Assembly: GCA_038049695.1 (NCBI GenBank)
Contig: CP142455.1
Span: 23,163,501 to 23,227,500, forward strand
Length of the DNA: 64,000 bases
Direction of reading: 5' to 3'
From: Cinnamomum chago
Taxonomy: Eukaryota > Streptophyta > Magnoliopsida > Laurales > Lauraceae
Position numbers and translations under genes: made by a program. The notes under the pieces are model-generated. The model was not told the DNA's origin. It saw only the letters and a list, made by a program, of their open reading frames with translations, and ran no database searches. Numbering within the stretch: the first letter of the stretch is position 1; each line of letters opens with the position of its first letter. Shown piece by piece: positions 48,801-59,800 of the stretch.

Positions 48801-51800
48801 AAGGGATTTTAGCAGCAATTTAATAATTTTCTTTTTCATGAGAATGCACCTTATTTTAAGATAATGCAGAAAAAAAGTAGGAGGTTTTGTTTCCATCCTT
48901 CAAAGGAAAATGGGATGAAACTACATGGAGGAAATTACCTTCAAATGTATTTATTGTTATGAAATTAATCATTGATTTCAAGATAAGGAAAAGGTAGGTT
49001 TTTATGGTAGTCCAAGAATACAATTGAAGGTTTCATCTCTATATTTGAATTAAATAAAAATGATTAGTAGAAAACCCGGGTGACTATAAACAGCGACCCA
49101 ACAATTGTTAAAGAAATAATTTAACATATACAGAATTTTTGGCAATATGATTAGTGATTTCAATTGATACTGAATTTCTTTGACCATCTAGAAACAGCCA
49201 AAAGTTCTCAAAAGTACCATGTCAAATGATATTATCTTTGACCACAAATGGAATATAAATAATTTATTATTGACGGACTTTTTTAGCAATGTGGACACTG
49301 ATTTCATTTAATTGATAACAAATTCTGACCATCTAGAAACAAAGTTCTAAAATTACCATGTGAATGTATATTATCTTTGACCTCAAATGTAAAGGGTGAT
49401 GAATGAATCATATTTCCTTTTAATTACTAAAAAGTTAATGAACTTTGCAAGAAAAAGGTAGAAGAAAATGACCTTTATAAGACCCTGTGTTATAAAGTTA
49501 AAATTGCTGATTGGACCAATAGATATGGAAATAGTACTTCCACTTTAGGAGAATGTTGTTGACCTTTCTTTTGTCCACACTATCCTAATACAGGTTAGGG
49601 TCTAAATATCCTTAACATCACCCATTTTCCAAAAAAAAAAAAGAACTTTTCTTTTTCTGATTATTTAAAAAAACTGCTTAACAAGATTGTCATTGATGTA
49701 CTGCATCATAAAACTGATATCTAACAGTAACATAACATGATGAATTAAACCATTGGCATTGGATTAGAAAGGTTAGATGAGCATTGTATTTTGATATGCT
49801 GGTTAATAAGAGAGAGATTTTTGAGAGGAACCAACATCTATAAAAAGGGTAGAAAAATGCAGACCTATTGCAACTAACTCCACCTTTGGTGTCATTCTGA
49901 CAGATTCCTTTCCACTTTGATGGAACTGGTCCCATTCCCTCATCCCTAAAGCTCTCAGACTCTGGCCACACACCTGATCCCACCACAAAAGAAGAAGTCA
50001 AACAAGATAGGAATTGAAAATGAAATAGTAGTAATTTATAAATTGTGTTTCATGCAAAAAGAAAGGCAAGGGGTTAATGGTACTTGTCGTCTTTTTTCGT
50101 TGCCACCAATCAATCAAGTACCCATGTATAATTTTAGACGTTCATTTTAGTAAAAAAAAAAAAAAAGTAAAGAATTACAATACAAAATTAGAAAGACATA
50201 ATGGGTGCATTAGTCAACATACAAGGGTGTAATTATAATTGAATAAATAAGGTGAGGACCAAATATATTCTCAAATAAGTTGAGGTGATGATGATCATAT
50301 GCATGCACACAACAAAGCACCCAGATCATGATCAGGAGTAGTTGATGAGTAACAGGAGCCACATTGATTGATAGCCATCAAAGGGGATTTTAAAATGAAA
50401 CAAGTCAATGGTTAGAATCGAAAATAAAAAGAGTTGAAGTAGAGTTAAATTCAACAACAACTCATTTGGATCTATCAAATTCAAAAGGAGACGAGCACTA
50501 TTAAAACCAAAATACAGAAATCATTTGGGGTGAATATCATTTGGTGTCATACAAAAATAAAAGAAAATCTTCATGAAACATGATGGCAACATAAATAGAA
50601 CTATCTCAAACAGCCTTTCAATAAGCTTGCTGTTTATGTAAGCTTTTGCATCTGACAGGCATGAATGGATCAAATAATGTGAAAGGTCTGAACAATTACA
50701 TGACTAGGATTCCACTTAAAGTCAAATCAAGTGCTGCCTTTATTTTGTCTAACCTGTAGGCAACTTGATTCACTATATTTCATTGTCAAAACTTTGAAAT
50801 CACTATAAAGTCAACTTCAAAATATTTACCAAACTTTATCATTTTTACTCCTAACCAAAAACTATATTTATTGATAAAGGTTTCTTTAGAGCTCGATTGA
50901 CACTCAATAATGATAGATTTATGTGTACAACTAGGAAAATGGGAGGATGAAATAATAATCTTGAAGATAAAGATGATTTACCTGTGTCAAGATTTCCAAT
51001 TATTACATCTTTGCCAAATTTCGCTTTTTGCCACAGTGATCCTTCTAGAGTTCTCCCATCTCTCTCTAGTCCAAGTAATTCCCAAGATCGAGTGGTGTGT
51101 AATTTCCTTCCCTTATTTAGGAATATCGATTTGACTTCCGGATTTTCTACAGTGAAGATGAGAAAATGACGAAAGTAAGCACAAGAACAAAACAGAGAAA
51201 ACTAGAGGTATGGAAACTAGTATTTTCTTCCTTACTAGCTAATTCAATTGCTTCTTCCTCATCAAGAACTGCAGAAAAGCCATTGATATGTCTTGTGTAT
51301 GAGTACAATATTGCACCTTTTGCCTTTTCCTCACTGTCATAAAAATTACATGAAGTTTGTAATATGAACATGGTTGGAAGTAGAATTCATAGGAAAACAG
51401 AGTTGAAGACTTCATTGGAGTTCCTAACCTTCCCAAGAAAGATGCCAAGAATCCATAATGAGTTGTTTTTACTTTCTCATAATCAGCCGAAGTAGCCAAA
51501 GGACCATGAGAATGTGCCCCAAAGTACACAACATAAGACTGCATATAGCAAAGCCACAGAGAAAAGCCAATCATTTCAATAGAATTAATCATATTCAAGA
51601 GACCCCAAATAAGATTACTAATCAAAACGCAAAAAAGAAGAGAACCCAGTTAAGACTATCAGTCAAAATCCAAAAACAAGAGAAATCCAGATCAGATTAG
51701 TACTACAAACGATCAAGAGTTCCACACAGGTTATCAGAAACCAATCTTTCATCATTCATTCATGGATAGAAAGAGAAAGAAAAAAAAAACGAAGAAAATC

Positions 51801-51907
51801 AATGTAATGCTTGCCTTTTTTTTGTTGTCAGCAAAAGTGGGACTCTGTAGCAGAGAGAAAAGGAGAAAGACCGACAGAAGGGAAAGAGAAAGACTCGAAA
51901 ACGCCAT
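42854..51907 (-). CDS. Subtilisin-like protease gene C (SBT5.3/AIR3 type), complete, 11 exons
   Basis: Secreted serine protease that probably matures by cleaving its own propeptide and acts in the cell wall. Exons (minus): 51907-51815, 51538-51429, 51333-51236, 51146-50982, 49973-49865, 46306-45775, 45060-44960, 44346-44101, 43920-43806, 43726-43513, 43398-42854. The sum is 2,328 nt, exactly 775 codons plus TAA. Signal peptide about 1-26 ([20 protein letters not shown]), I9 propeptide about 32-100, then catalytic Asp154 (NLDTG), His224 (GHGTHT), oxyanion Asn329 (SAGNDGP), Ser562 (SGTSMSCPH). PA-type insert in the 370-490 region; Fn3-like C-terminus in exon 11. All introns are GT-AG except intron 1 (AAG/GCAAGC donor). 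Very close to gene B; substrate unknown. Confidence 0.93.
47282..47505 (-). mobile_element. tRNA-derived SINE, copy 3, in intron 5 of gene C
   Basis: Flanked by a 16-bp duplication CTGTTGTTACATGTAG (47282-47297 and 47490-47505). Body 47298-47489, minus orientation, with GGTAGCTCAGTTGACC on the minus strand. It has internal duplications of TGCAAACCCTGATCCTA and GTGGTAGT, and a short, eroded A tail. The unit B counterpart (about 30001-30020) is unoccupied. Confidence 0.87.
47561..48065. mobile_element. hAT-like MITE rich in ACCGAACCG/CGGTTACGG motifs (intron 5, gene C)
   Basis: Ends TAGGGGTGTAA ... TTACACCCCTA are inverted repeats. The flanks GACTGTGC (47553-47560) and CACTGTAC (48066-48073) are an eroded 8-bp duplication; unit B reads GACTGTACAAG here (about 30060). 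The interior is built from CGGTTA, ACCGAACCG and complements, giving strong self-complementarity. Non-coding, 505 bp. Confidence 0.82.
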
Positions 51908-51986
51908 TAGATCTCTTTCCTCTCTTCCTCTCAAGAATACCAAAGAAAAGAGACTCTCTGTTTTGAGCGCATGGTTACTTAGGAGC

Positions 51987-51995
51987 CTTTAAATA
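51987..51995 (-). promoter_or_regulatory. TATA-like box of subtilase gene C
   Basis: TATTTAAAG on the minus strand, 80 nt before the start codon, conserved with genes A and B. Confidence 0.5.
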
Positions 51996-52028
51996 ACGTG
52001 AAAGTAGTCTTTTTTGAGGAAAGATTCC

Positions 52029-54751
52029 ATGAATAGAATAGGAGAGAATGCATACAACCTTTACTGTAATATCAATGAAGATTGCATTGAATTCGTGTCT
52101 ATTAAAGAAGGAGAGCATTAGAGAAATACCAAGAAGGAAATAAAAATCAATTGCTACATAATTTGCAGATTTGATGGAGGAATTACAGGTTAGAAACAGA
52201 TATCGTGCAGAGACTATAGGTGTTAATTTTACCAAACCTTCCGCGGAAAAACAGCATTCGTTGGATAACGTGGCTCATCTTCAGTTAATATCACATTCAT
52301 TGGGGCTAATCCAAGCCCAAATGGCCCAACTGGACCAGACCATAACCTCAATTGAGGTTGGACATTTTCGGCCCACGATCGTGCTCGTTGGGCTGGGTTC
52401 AGTTGAATTCGGGCTGGGGGTCGGGTCGTGGTTCGGTGAATTTTGAGAAATTGAAATTTAGTGGGGGGTGTAACATGGTTCAGGTTGGATCTTTGGGCAT
52501 TTGGATAGTTTCTGATTAAAATTGGTAAGAGCTAGGGGTCGGTCCGTCTAGTATTCGAGTCAGGTTTGGTTTGGCCCATTACTGGCCTGACCCTCTCTAG
52601 TTGATGTCATTATTTATCCTGGCCCAAAAAGGCAGGTGAAGGGGCAGTCACACTTCTCCTTCTATCTCAGCCTTTCTATTTTCTGTGACTCATGCGATTA
52701 AATGGGGCTGCATTGAATTTTGGAACATGGCATATTCAGGGAGGGTTCTACCTGGTGAACGGTTTGGATCTTGTATCACATTGCTTTGTTACATGAATAG
52801 GTGCTCAGGTTTTATTTAAGTTGGAAAGTTGGAACAGAATAGGATAGAAGTCAAAACGCTACTTGGCAATTTACAGCTAATGGTAGTATACAGTGCATGC
52901 CAAAGATATGGTGTGCACTGGACTAGAGGCCCACCTCTGATGAACAGGGCCGGTTAGATAGAAAGCTCATGAGCCATATACCTTAGCAATAGGGATGGTA
53001 GTGGGTTAGGCCCATTGATCTTTGATGTTTAACGAGTAGGGATGGGAATGGGTCAGGTCGATTTTAAATTTGATCTTTCAGGGTAACGGTATGGGTAGCA
53101 ATGAATCCAATTGGGTTGGATTTCCCTTTGAACGCGATGTGTATGGGGCCAATCTCAATTTGATCCGATTGTAAATTGGGTTTGAAATGTGAATATGAAC
53201 CCTAAATCTGGAGTTAGTTCAGCTTGGATTATCAAGTCAAAGTATAAAAATTAGGGTGCACTGGGGTTTGAAATTCTTTTGACAGTTGACTAGCATGTAT
53301 AGACTAACCCAAACCTTAACGGAGTGTTCCATGGAAGGAATTGGCACCCAGTGGTGCTACGCACCCCGAGATCCAGACCCCGGACGGACCCCGGGGTAGT
53401 GCCTGGGATCCGTTGGATTAGAAAGGGGTACCCGGGAACGGGGCCGATCCCCTTCTTAAATATTTGGCACCTCCCCCTTTTATTTTCTTTATTTTAATTA
53501 TTTTATCTTACTTGGATCCACTATGATTAATCTGTGTGAGGATTTTATTTGGAGTTTAACTCATGAGCCTGAATTGACCTTATATTAAATAGACTCAAAC
53601 TAATGTGACAGAACAATCGTCCTATGTTGCCGGCAGCACATTAGATGAGAGGAAGAACTCACCCACTTATTTTCTCCCCACATTTCTTCAGCTTTCGTCG
53701 AAGAACGGTGTTATTGCCGTTACCGTAGCTGGCAATTGTGATTCATCGATTTTGAGGGTAGTTAGAATCCTCATTTTCGATCTAAAATGAAAATAGCATA
53801 TATAAATGAATGGAGATTCCCCCGAGCCAAAAATGTCTTTTCCTTTTGCGGGGCCGAAATTCACATCCGACAACTACCATTTACAATTTTCAAACAATTT
53901 TGATCAAGATCTGTGGCCATCTGTAATTGCACAAGATGTAGGCCCTTCTTTAATTGCACAATATGTGGGTCGGTATTAAATGTATTATCCAACTCATTAT
54001 CAAATGCCAACTAATATTATGCAATCACTATCACATTTCTAGTTACTTCTAATTCTTACCTACTTTTTGGCAAAAAATTATACATGCAAGTGTTCGAGAC
54101 GAGATTGTTTTGAAAATCTGATTGGATAAGCTTTTCATTGCCATATATATATATATATATATATCCATTTGTAAAACAAGTTGAGGATGGACAACAAATT
54201 AGGAAGGTCAGTATCACTACATTAACCTTTCATTCACAGTGGTGATGCTTTGCTCAAGGTCACACACTTCCCCGTGTCCTCAACCTCATGATCTATCTCG
54301 AAATCTGAAAACAAATCAACACGATTATAAGTATAAAATTCCACAAGTAAATAGACTATAAAACCGTAGCAAACAATTAATAATCAATTGGCATATATTT
54401 TTAGGCTACGAAATATGACTACGGACATCTCCAAAGTAAATAATTAATTACTTAAGCTATAGTAACAAGAGGAATAGATTGAACCATTATAGCAAATAAA
54501 GAGTATGATAAAATGTAGATGTGACACAAGTCATGGGGCAAAATTCTGAATCTAGGAAAAGCATATCCTTTGTGTTAATCAAACACGAATTTATTGTGAC
54601 CGATTGGATTTTAACCCATAACTTCAGTAACTAGATTTATTTTTTACCTTTTTCTTTTTGTTGTGTGCAATCCCTAAACTTATTTGACATAACCTTTTTC
54701 CTTTATTCGAGTTGAGGATGGACACTCATAACGAATTAGGAGAGTCACGCT
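52029..54751. other. Intergenic DNA upstream of gene C
   Basis: No recognised gene. A short open frame at 52171-52446 (starts MMEELQVRNRYRAETIG) has no family I recognise and is probably chance or a remnant. A GC-rich patch at 53345-53450 (CCCCGGACGGACCCCGG) stands out from AT-rich surroundings. A TA microsatellite lies at about 54144-54164. Confidence 0.4.
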
Positions 54752-55184
54752 CATAGTTATTAATTTCGTTTCGTTTTAGCTAAAATAGTCGAAATTTTTC
54801 GTTTCGGTCAAGTGGCTGAACTTTTCAGTTAGAATTTCGGTCAAGCTCGGCCGAAATTCAAGATTTCATTCGAAATGTGACTTTTTGGCCTAAATGGAAT
54901 TTTACATAATTAGTTTTTTTTTTTTACCTTTTTTACACAAATATATTTTGTATTTCTTACATTTTCACAAAATATAATTCCAAAAAAATTAATATAATGG
55001 ATTAAATCTATATTTATTACTCTTTCTATTTTTTTTACTTATATATGTATATATATATATATATTATGTTATATTTTCCCCGAAATGTAATTCCGAAAAG
55101 TTTAGCCGAAATCCCGAATTGGCCGAAACTTTTCATCTTGCAGACCAGAGTGAAATGAGGTCCGAAACGATATTAACAGCTATG
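54752..55184. mobile_element. MITE-like element with CATAGTTATTAA termini
   Basis: Left end CATAGTTATTAATTTCGTTT and right end, in reverse complement, CATAGCTGTTAATATCGTTT match with few differences. The interior is rich in CCGAAAT/ATTTCGG motifs and TA repeats, with no coding frame. Flanks (GTCACGCT, ATCAGGAT) are at best a badly eroded 8-bp duplication. A similar terminus recurs at about 55530. Confidence 0.55.
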
Positions 55185-56104
55185 ATCAGGATTCAATTAC
55201 AATTTTTTATTTTTCTTATTTTAAAATAAAAAAATTAAATATAAAAATTACTTACAAACCGGATTCAAGCGTGCAATCCACTACATCTACTATACAAATG
55301 TCCTTTTTATCCATTTTGCTAAAGAGTTTATGGTATTATATTTTAAGTAGAGTCTGTATTCCTTGAGTGGTCTTATCCTTTTTGTAAGTGGAATTTGCGA
55401 AACTCGTCTTGGGGCCAACCTATTAACAATCCAAACCATTAATATTGAATGCAATCCCCTCCTGTAGTATATTTTAAAATTTTAATTAAATATGACTTGG
55501 TTTCATCTAAGAGTGAGCACATGATTGCATAGTTATTAATTTCGCATCGTTTCAACCCACTTCGACCCCTACACACACAAAATCAGTAAACCCACGATCA
55601 AACCTGCCCTGACCAAATTTATCCCTACCTATTCCCATCCCTGGTTATAGTAGTTGGGAAAGGTCCATGCTGGGATCAATAAGACCTGGATAAAATGATC
55701 TATATACTCAGATTTTTCGAAAATAAGACCTGCTTAACGAAGCATCATATTTCCAAATAATCTCAAAACCAACTAACCAACCAACAAACAAACAGTTATT
55801 AACAGAGCTTCTTCCCAACCTCTTCATTCGAATTAGGGGAAAAGCTACACTGCAGGAACGTGGTATGTGGGTTTTATCCTTCATAGATATCTCTCTTTCT
55901 TTTAGTATTTGTGATTTATTTAGGCGTGAGCATTCCACTTTAACTAGGTGATCACCCATTATACTATATTAAGCTAAGAGGGTTTTGGTTTGGATTTTGA
56001 CCGCCATGGGGGATTTTGACTTCAACTAATGGCTCCATCCAGCAACTTAAAGTGCTTCTATTCTTCTTCAAGGTCACTCACCGCTCACGTTCTCCCCCAC
56101 GTCT
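55185..56104. other. Intergenic DNA left of the MULE
   Basis: AT-rich. Apart from a fragment of the preceding MITE family at about 55530, I see no gene or repeat. Confidence 0.4.
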
Positions 56105-56113
56105 CTACGTGTA
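56105..56113. repeat. MULE left target-site duplication (CTACGTGTA)
   Basis: Perfect match to 62999-63007. Nine base pairs is the standard length for Mutator-like insertions. Confidence 0.95.
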
Positions 56114-56157
56114 GGGAAATTCTATATGTACCCACCTATTCTCCTGAATACACCTAC
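56114..56157. repeat. MULE left terminal inverted repeat
   Basis: About three quarters identical to the reverse complement of 62955-62998, perfect over the first 12 bp. Confidence 0.9.
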
Positions 56158-56620
56158 TTGCTGACCGCACCACACCCATTCTAATTTTGGCTTGATTTTG
56201 CTGAGCACACCCACCATAATCCCCAGACTGCCCATCCAACCTCACCGTTCGTTCCCTGTTCCATTTCCTAAACATTCTCTCGTTTGCATTTTTTAAATTT
56301 GTGGCCATTCGGAGTCGTCCCACTTCACAGCTCTGAAACCCTCGTGGACAGTTGGTGAGCTGCGCTCCTTCTTCTTCGTCTTCTTCATCAGGACAGTGAA
56401 ACAGGTCAGAGCCCTTCTTCTTCTTCTTCTTTTTCATAGGTTTATCATTTTCACAAATTTGTTTAGGTTGTAATTTATGCATTAGAGAGTATAGTTGTGA
56501 GACCTTTGCAACAAATATGGAAGAATTTGGTGTGAAAAGAATAGTTTCGAACTCCAGTTTTTCATTTTTGAAAACATCTGTTCGCGATCTGCTCGGCAGT
56601 CCAGAGACGTGCAGGGATTT

Positions 56621-56814
56621 TATGCACGGCAATTGTAAACCGTGCAGAATATATATGCACGGCCTATATAAGCTATGCACATATAATTTGCACGGTTTCA
56701 TATAACCGTGCAAACATAGGTTGTACGGTTACATTGAGTTGTGCAAACAGAACTGGCACGGTTCCATTTCGCCGTACAGAATAATGTTGCACTGTCTATT
56801 TAAACCGAGCAGTA
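56621..56814. repeat. Palindromic 33-bp repeat cluster 1 (six units, before the mobile domain gene)
   Basis: Units start at about 56621, 56654, 56688, 56721, 56754 and 56787. The best units read TGCACGG, about 10 nt, CCGTGCA; the third has a 9-bp stem (TGCACGGTT/AACCGTGCA). Sequence between arms varies. A likely splice acceptor (TTTTTTAACAG) at 56860 suggests the cluster may lie in a 5' UTR intron of the mobile domain gene. Confidence 0.88.
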
Positions 56815-56869
56815 CAAAAAAATATGATATCCTCTTTTATTGGTTTTCTTTTTTAACAGATTGGAAGAA

Positions 56870-59190
56870 ATGCCGAGAAGACCAGCTCGCCGTATTGGTG
56901 GAAGCTCACAGATGACAGGGGGACGGGCCAGTTCTTCTAGCAAGCCATCGAGAGTTCGGACGAAGATCGGTGTCTCAAGATCGCGTTCCCGAGGTGTGCA
57001 TGCGAGTTCTTCGACCGCCGGCCGTCAACGGCCAACGGCGTCTGAACGAAGACGAAAATTGCAACAGGATCCACTCCCGGAGCAGGTTGAGGAGCATGTT
57101 GACAGTTCTTCAGAGGATGATTCCTCAGAGGAGGAGGCACAGTCGTTCAGTCCCCGTGCATCGGCACCAGGAGAAGAGCATGGTGACAGTTCTTCAGAGG
57201 ATGATTCCTCTGAGGAGGAGGCACAATTGTCCAGTCTCCCTGCAGCGGCACCAGGGGAGGATGATTCCCATTTCGAGGAGGGACAGCCATCCAGTCCTCC
57301 GGCTGCGGCGGCAAGGGAGGGTCCTATCCCCGGCGGTCCGGCCGACCTATCTGTCCTTATGAGTTTTAGGACACACGTAGCCTTGTCCATATGGGACGGG
57401 GAGGTACAATTGCCTTTTTTAATGTTTTAATTAATCGTTTTTCAAATAAGATGTGTTGAAGTCTATAATAACAGATATTAATGAAGATTTATACTTGTAA
57501 TGTGCAGGAACGTGAGGCACTCAAGTGTATCAATCATTGGCGAGGGCTGAAGGATTGGTACATACCTTTGCCCGGGGATGGGGCCGATATCCATGTTCCT
57601 CGATTTTATGCTATTATAGAAGAGTCTGGATTGGCAGATTTGAAGCGTTTTTCTTACCGATATATCTCCAGCCCTCTGGTATCCAGCTTTGTAGAGAGGT
57701 GGCAGCCCGAGACAAATACATTCCACATGCCATTTGGTGAGATGACGATCACCTTAGATGATGTGGGTACTCTCCTCGGCATCCCAGTAACGGGACTGCC
57801 TGTCCACGCATCGACTAGTATGGGATTTACTGATCAAGTAGATTTACTTGAGCGTGGACTGGGCGTGGATAGGGCATCTGTGTCAGCTGAGTTGAGAGTA
57901 GCTCATGGTGGGGTAGTGAGGATGGCCTGGATCAAACGGGTGTGCGGCGATGTGAGTCCTGCGTCGTCTGTTGAGCAGGTAGAGTGTGCAGCTAGAGGCT
58001 ATCTTCTGTATTTGTTAGGCTGCACACTCTTCTCCGATAAGTCAGCCACTCGAGTCCCCATTGCCTACCTACATTTACTGATGGACTTGCCACGGGTCCG
58101 TCGTTATGCATGGGGGGCTGCCGCACTTGCATATCTTTATCGCCAATTGGGGACCGCCACGAGGGCAGACGTGCGACAGATTGCTGGATATCTGACACTG
58201 CTCACGGTAATACATATACATATACATGTTCCATCGTAATTGATCATTTAAATTTATAATTAATAATTGGTATCTTTTGCAGTCTTGGGTGTACGAGCAC
58301 TTCCCATTTACCCGTCCTCCTGCGCAGTGGGGATATACCGCTGGTATGCCTCAAGCGAGCCGCTGGAATGCTGGACAGGATTTTGGGATTGCGAGGGAGA
58401 ACATAAAACTGTTGCGTGAGAGGCTGGATGACCTACATCCGAGTCAGGTGAGCACCCATATGGGGTCCTTGGTATAATGTTGCACTTTTTTTCAATGAAC
58501 AAATTTTTATTATAATAATGAGTTCTTTCATTTACTTGCCACAGGTCCAGTGGGATCCATATACTGGTGTCAGGGCTCATCATCCATTCCATCAGATATC
58601 TTTCTTCTGTGGTTGCTTGAGAGTGCTAGATGTCATTGAACCCTACCATCCACATAGGGTTCTCCGACAGTTTGGATATGTACAGACCATCCCACCCGCA
58701 CCGCTCGCCCCCATTCGTGCATCTCGGGGATCTACTGTTGGACAATACAGGGTCTCTTACAGATTTCTAGACCAGTACTGGGTTACTTGGGAGGATCATG
58801 TATTGTCCTTAGCGCACCGCGGCCATCGAGCGCAACATGCATGGGAGTGCTCACCCGACTACCTCGAGTGGTTTTCTAGGATTTCACACCCTCGAGTACA
58901 GAACCCCCAACGTCATTCCCACTATCACCCTAATGAGGGTGTAGCTGACTCGACTCCAAGAGTGGTGAGTGTTTGTACTTTATCGAAACATTATGCATCC
59001 ATTTGTTATACTTATCTTAGGTATTGACACAGTTAATTGTTTCTTACAGATCACTCGGGCGAGGGACCATCTCCGCGCTACGATTGCACGAACGGAACAG
59101 CCTGCAGATTTCTATTACCGGGCACTCCAAACCACCCTCGAGATCCTGGATGGCTTGCCGGTGACATACCGACGACGTACAGATCCATGA
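56870..59190 (+). CDS. Plant mobile domain (PMD/MAIN-like) protein carried by the MULE
   Basis: Five exons: 56870-57403, 57508-58206, 58283-58447, 58545-58964, 59050-59190. All splice at GT-AG in phase 0, giving 652 aa. Residues 1-60 are basic and Arg/Ser-rich. At about 75-150 two copies of an acidic SSEDDSSEEEAQ repeat occur, then a Pro/Ala-rich linker. From about 185 to the end is the plant mobile domain (aminotransferase-like PMD): HWRGLKDWYIPL, FHMPFGEMTITLDDVGTLLG, VECAARGYLLYLLGCTLF, WGAAALAYLYRQLG. Host relatives (MAIN/MAIL1) act in meristem maintenance and transposon silencing; other PMD genes ride in MULEs and LTR elements. A role in mobility or silencing evasion is only inference. 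The ATG chosen is the first after a probable 3' splice site at 56860. Confidence 0.85.
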
Positions 59191-59233
59191 TGGCATGAGG
59201 GTTTTTTTTTTGTCTTATTCTTTTGTTAAGTCT

Positions 59234-59330
59234 GTATGGATGGGAAATTAAAGCATACACTTTAGAGGATGTATGGATGGGAAATTAAAGCATACACTTT
59301 AGAGGATGTATGGATGGGTTTATCCATTTT
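59234..59330. repeat. 37-bp tandem repeat after the mobile domain gene
   Basis: GTATGGATGGGAAATTAAAG plus 17 more bases is repeated exactly at 59234-59270 and 59271-59307, then a partial copy begins at 59308. TATGGATGG recurs further to about 59365. Lies in the 3' flank or 3' UTR. Confidence 0.85.
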
Positions 59331-59499
59331 TGGGATTTCAGGAATTTTTTGGATATGTATGGATGGATCACCTGAGTTTTTGGATGTATCCATTTTTTTA
59401 ATGGATGTTTTGAGGATACACTTTTTTATGTTTGAACTTGTATGGGCCTTATGGATATGTATGTTATGTGTTTCTGTCCGAATATTTGCTAAAATACAC

Positions 59500-59655
59500 T
59501 GCACGACCACCATGTACCGAGCAAATAGTGTGTGCACGGCACTTTATTAATGTGCAAATAGTTTATGCACGGCAACTTTATTCCGTGCATTATCCATTTT
59601 CACGGAACATATTCGCCGTGCAGAACAAAATTGCCCAGCCATGTTTAACTGAGCA
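59500..59655. repeat. Palindromic 33-bp repeat cluster 2 (five units, between convergent stops)
   Basis: Units start at 59500, 59533, 59566, 59599 and 59632, exactly 33 bp apart. The third is TGCACGG ... CCGTGCA; the outer ones are degenerate (TGCACGA, TGCCCAG). Same motif and period as clusters 1 and 3. Confidence 0.88.
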
Positions 59656-59800
59656 GTTGTTAATGAAGTAATACATTCTTTGGAATATTATTAATGAATT
59701 AATACACAACATAAACACATAAAGACTTGATCGAATTCATTGGCCATCCAATACAAAATAGGTAATATGTTTGGTTACATCAAATGGAGAGTACACATAA

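Larger units (their letters stand above)
41211..52028. repeat. Segmental duplication unit C
   Basis: Partner of unit B. It carries gene C and the same downstream flank, including the retroposon-like segment (41305-41608) and the GA microsatellite. It lacks the copia element, hairpin train, MITE and SINE copy 2 of unit B but has its own SINE and hAT-like element. Confidence 0.85.

Noticed and set aside
52171..52446. Short plus-strand open frame (about 91 codons) upstream of gene C
   Set aside because: No recognisable domain, no splice or promoter support, and ordinary composition; listed only as part of the spacer.
56622..56814. CRISPR-like array
   Set aside because: The regular 33-bp spacing looks similar, but the genome is a plant nuclear one, the repeats are degenerate palindromes inside a MULE, and there are no unique spacers or Cas genes.
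57025..57390. Minus-strand open frame under mobile domain exon 1
   Set aside because: Explained as the antisense of the low-complexity Ser/Glu repeat coding sequence.
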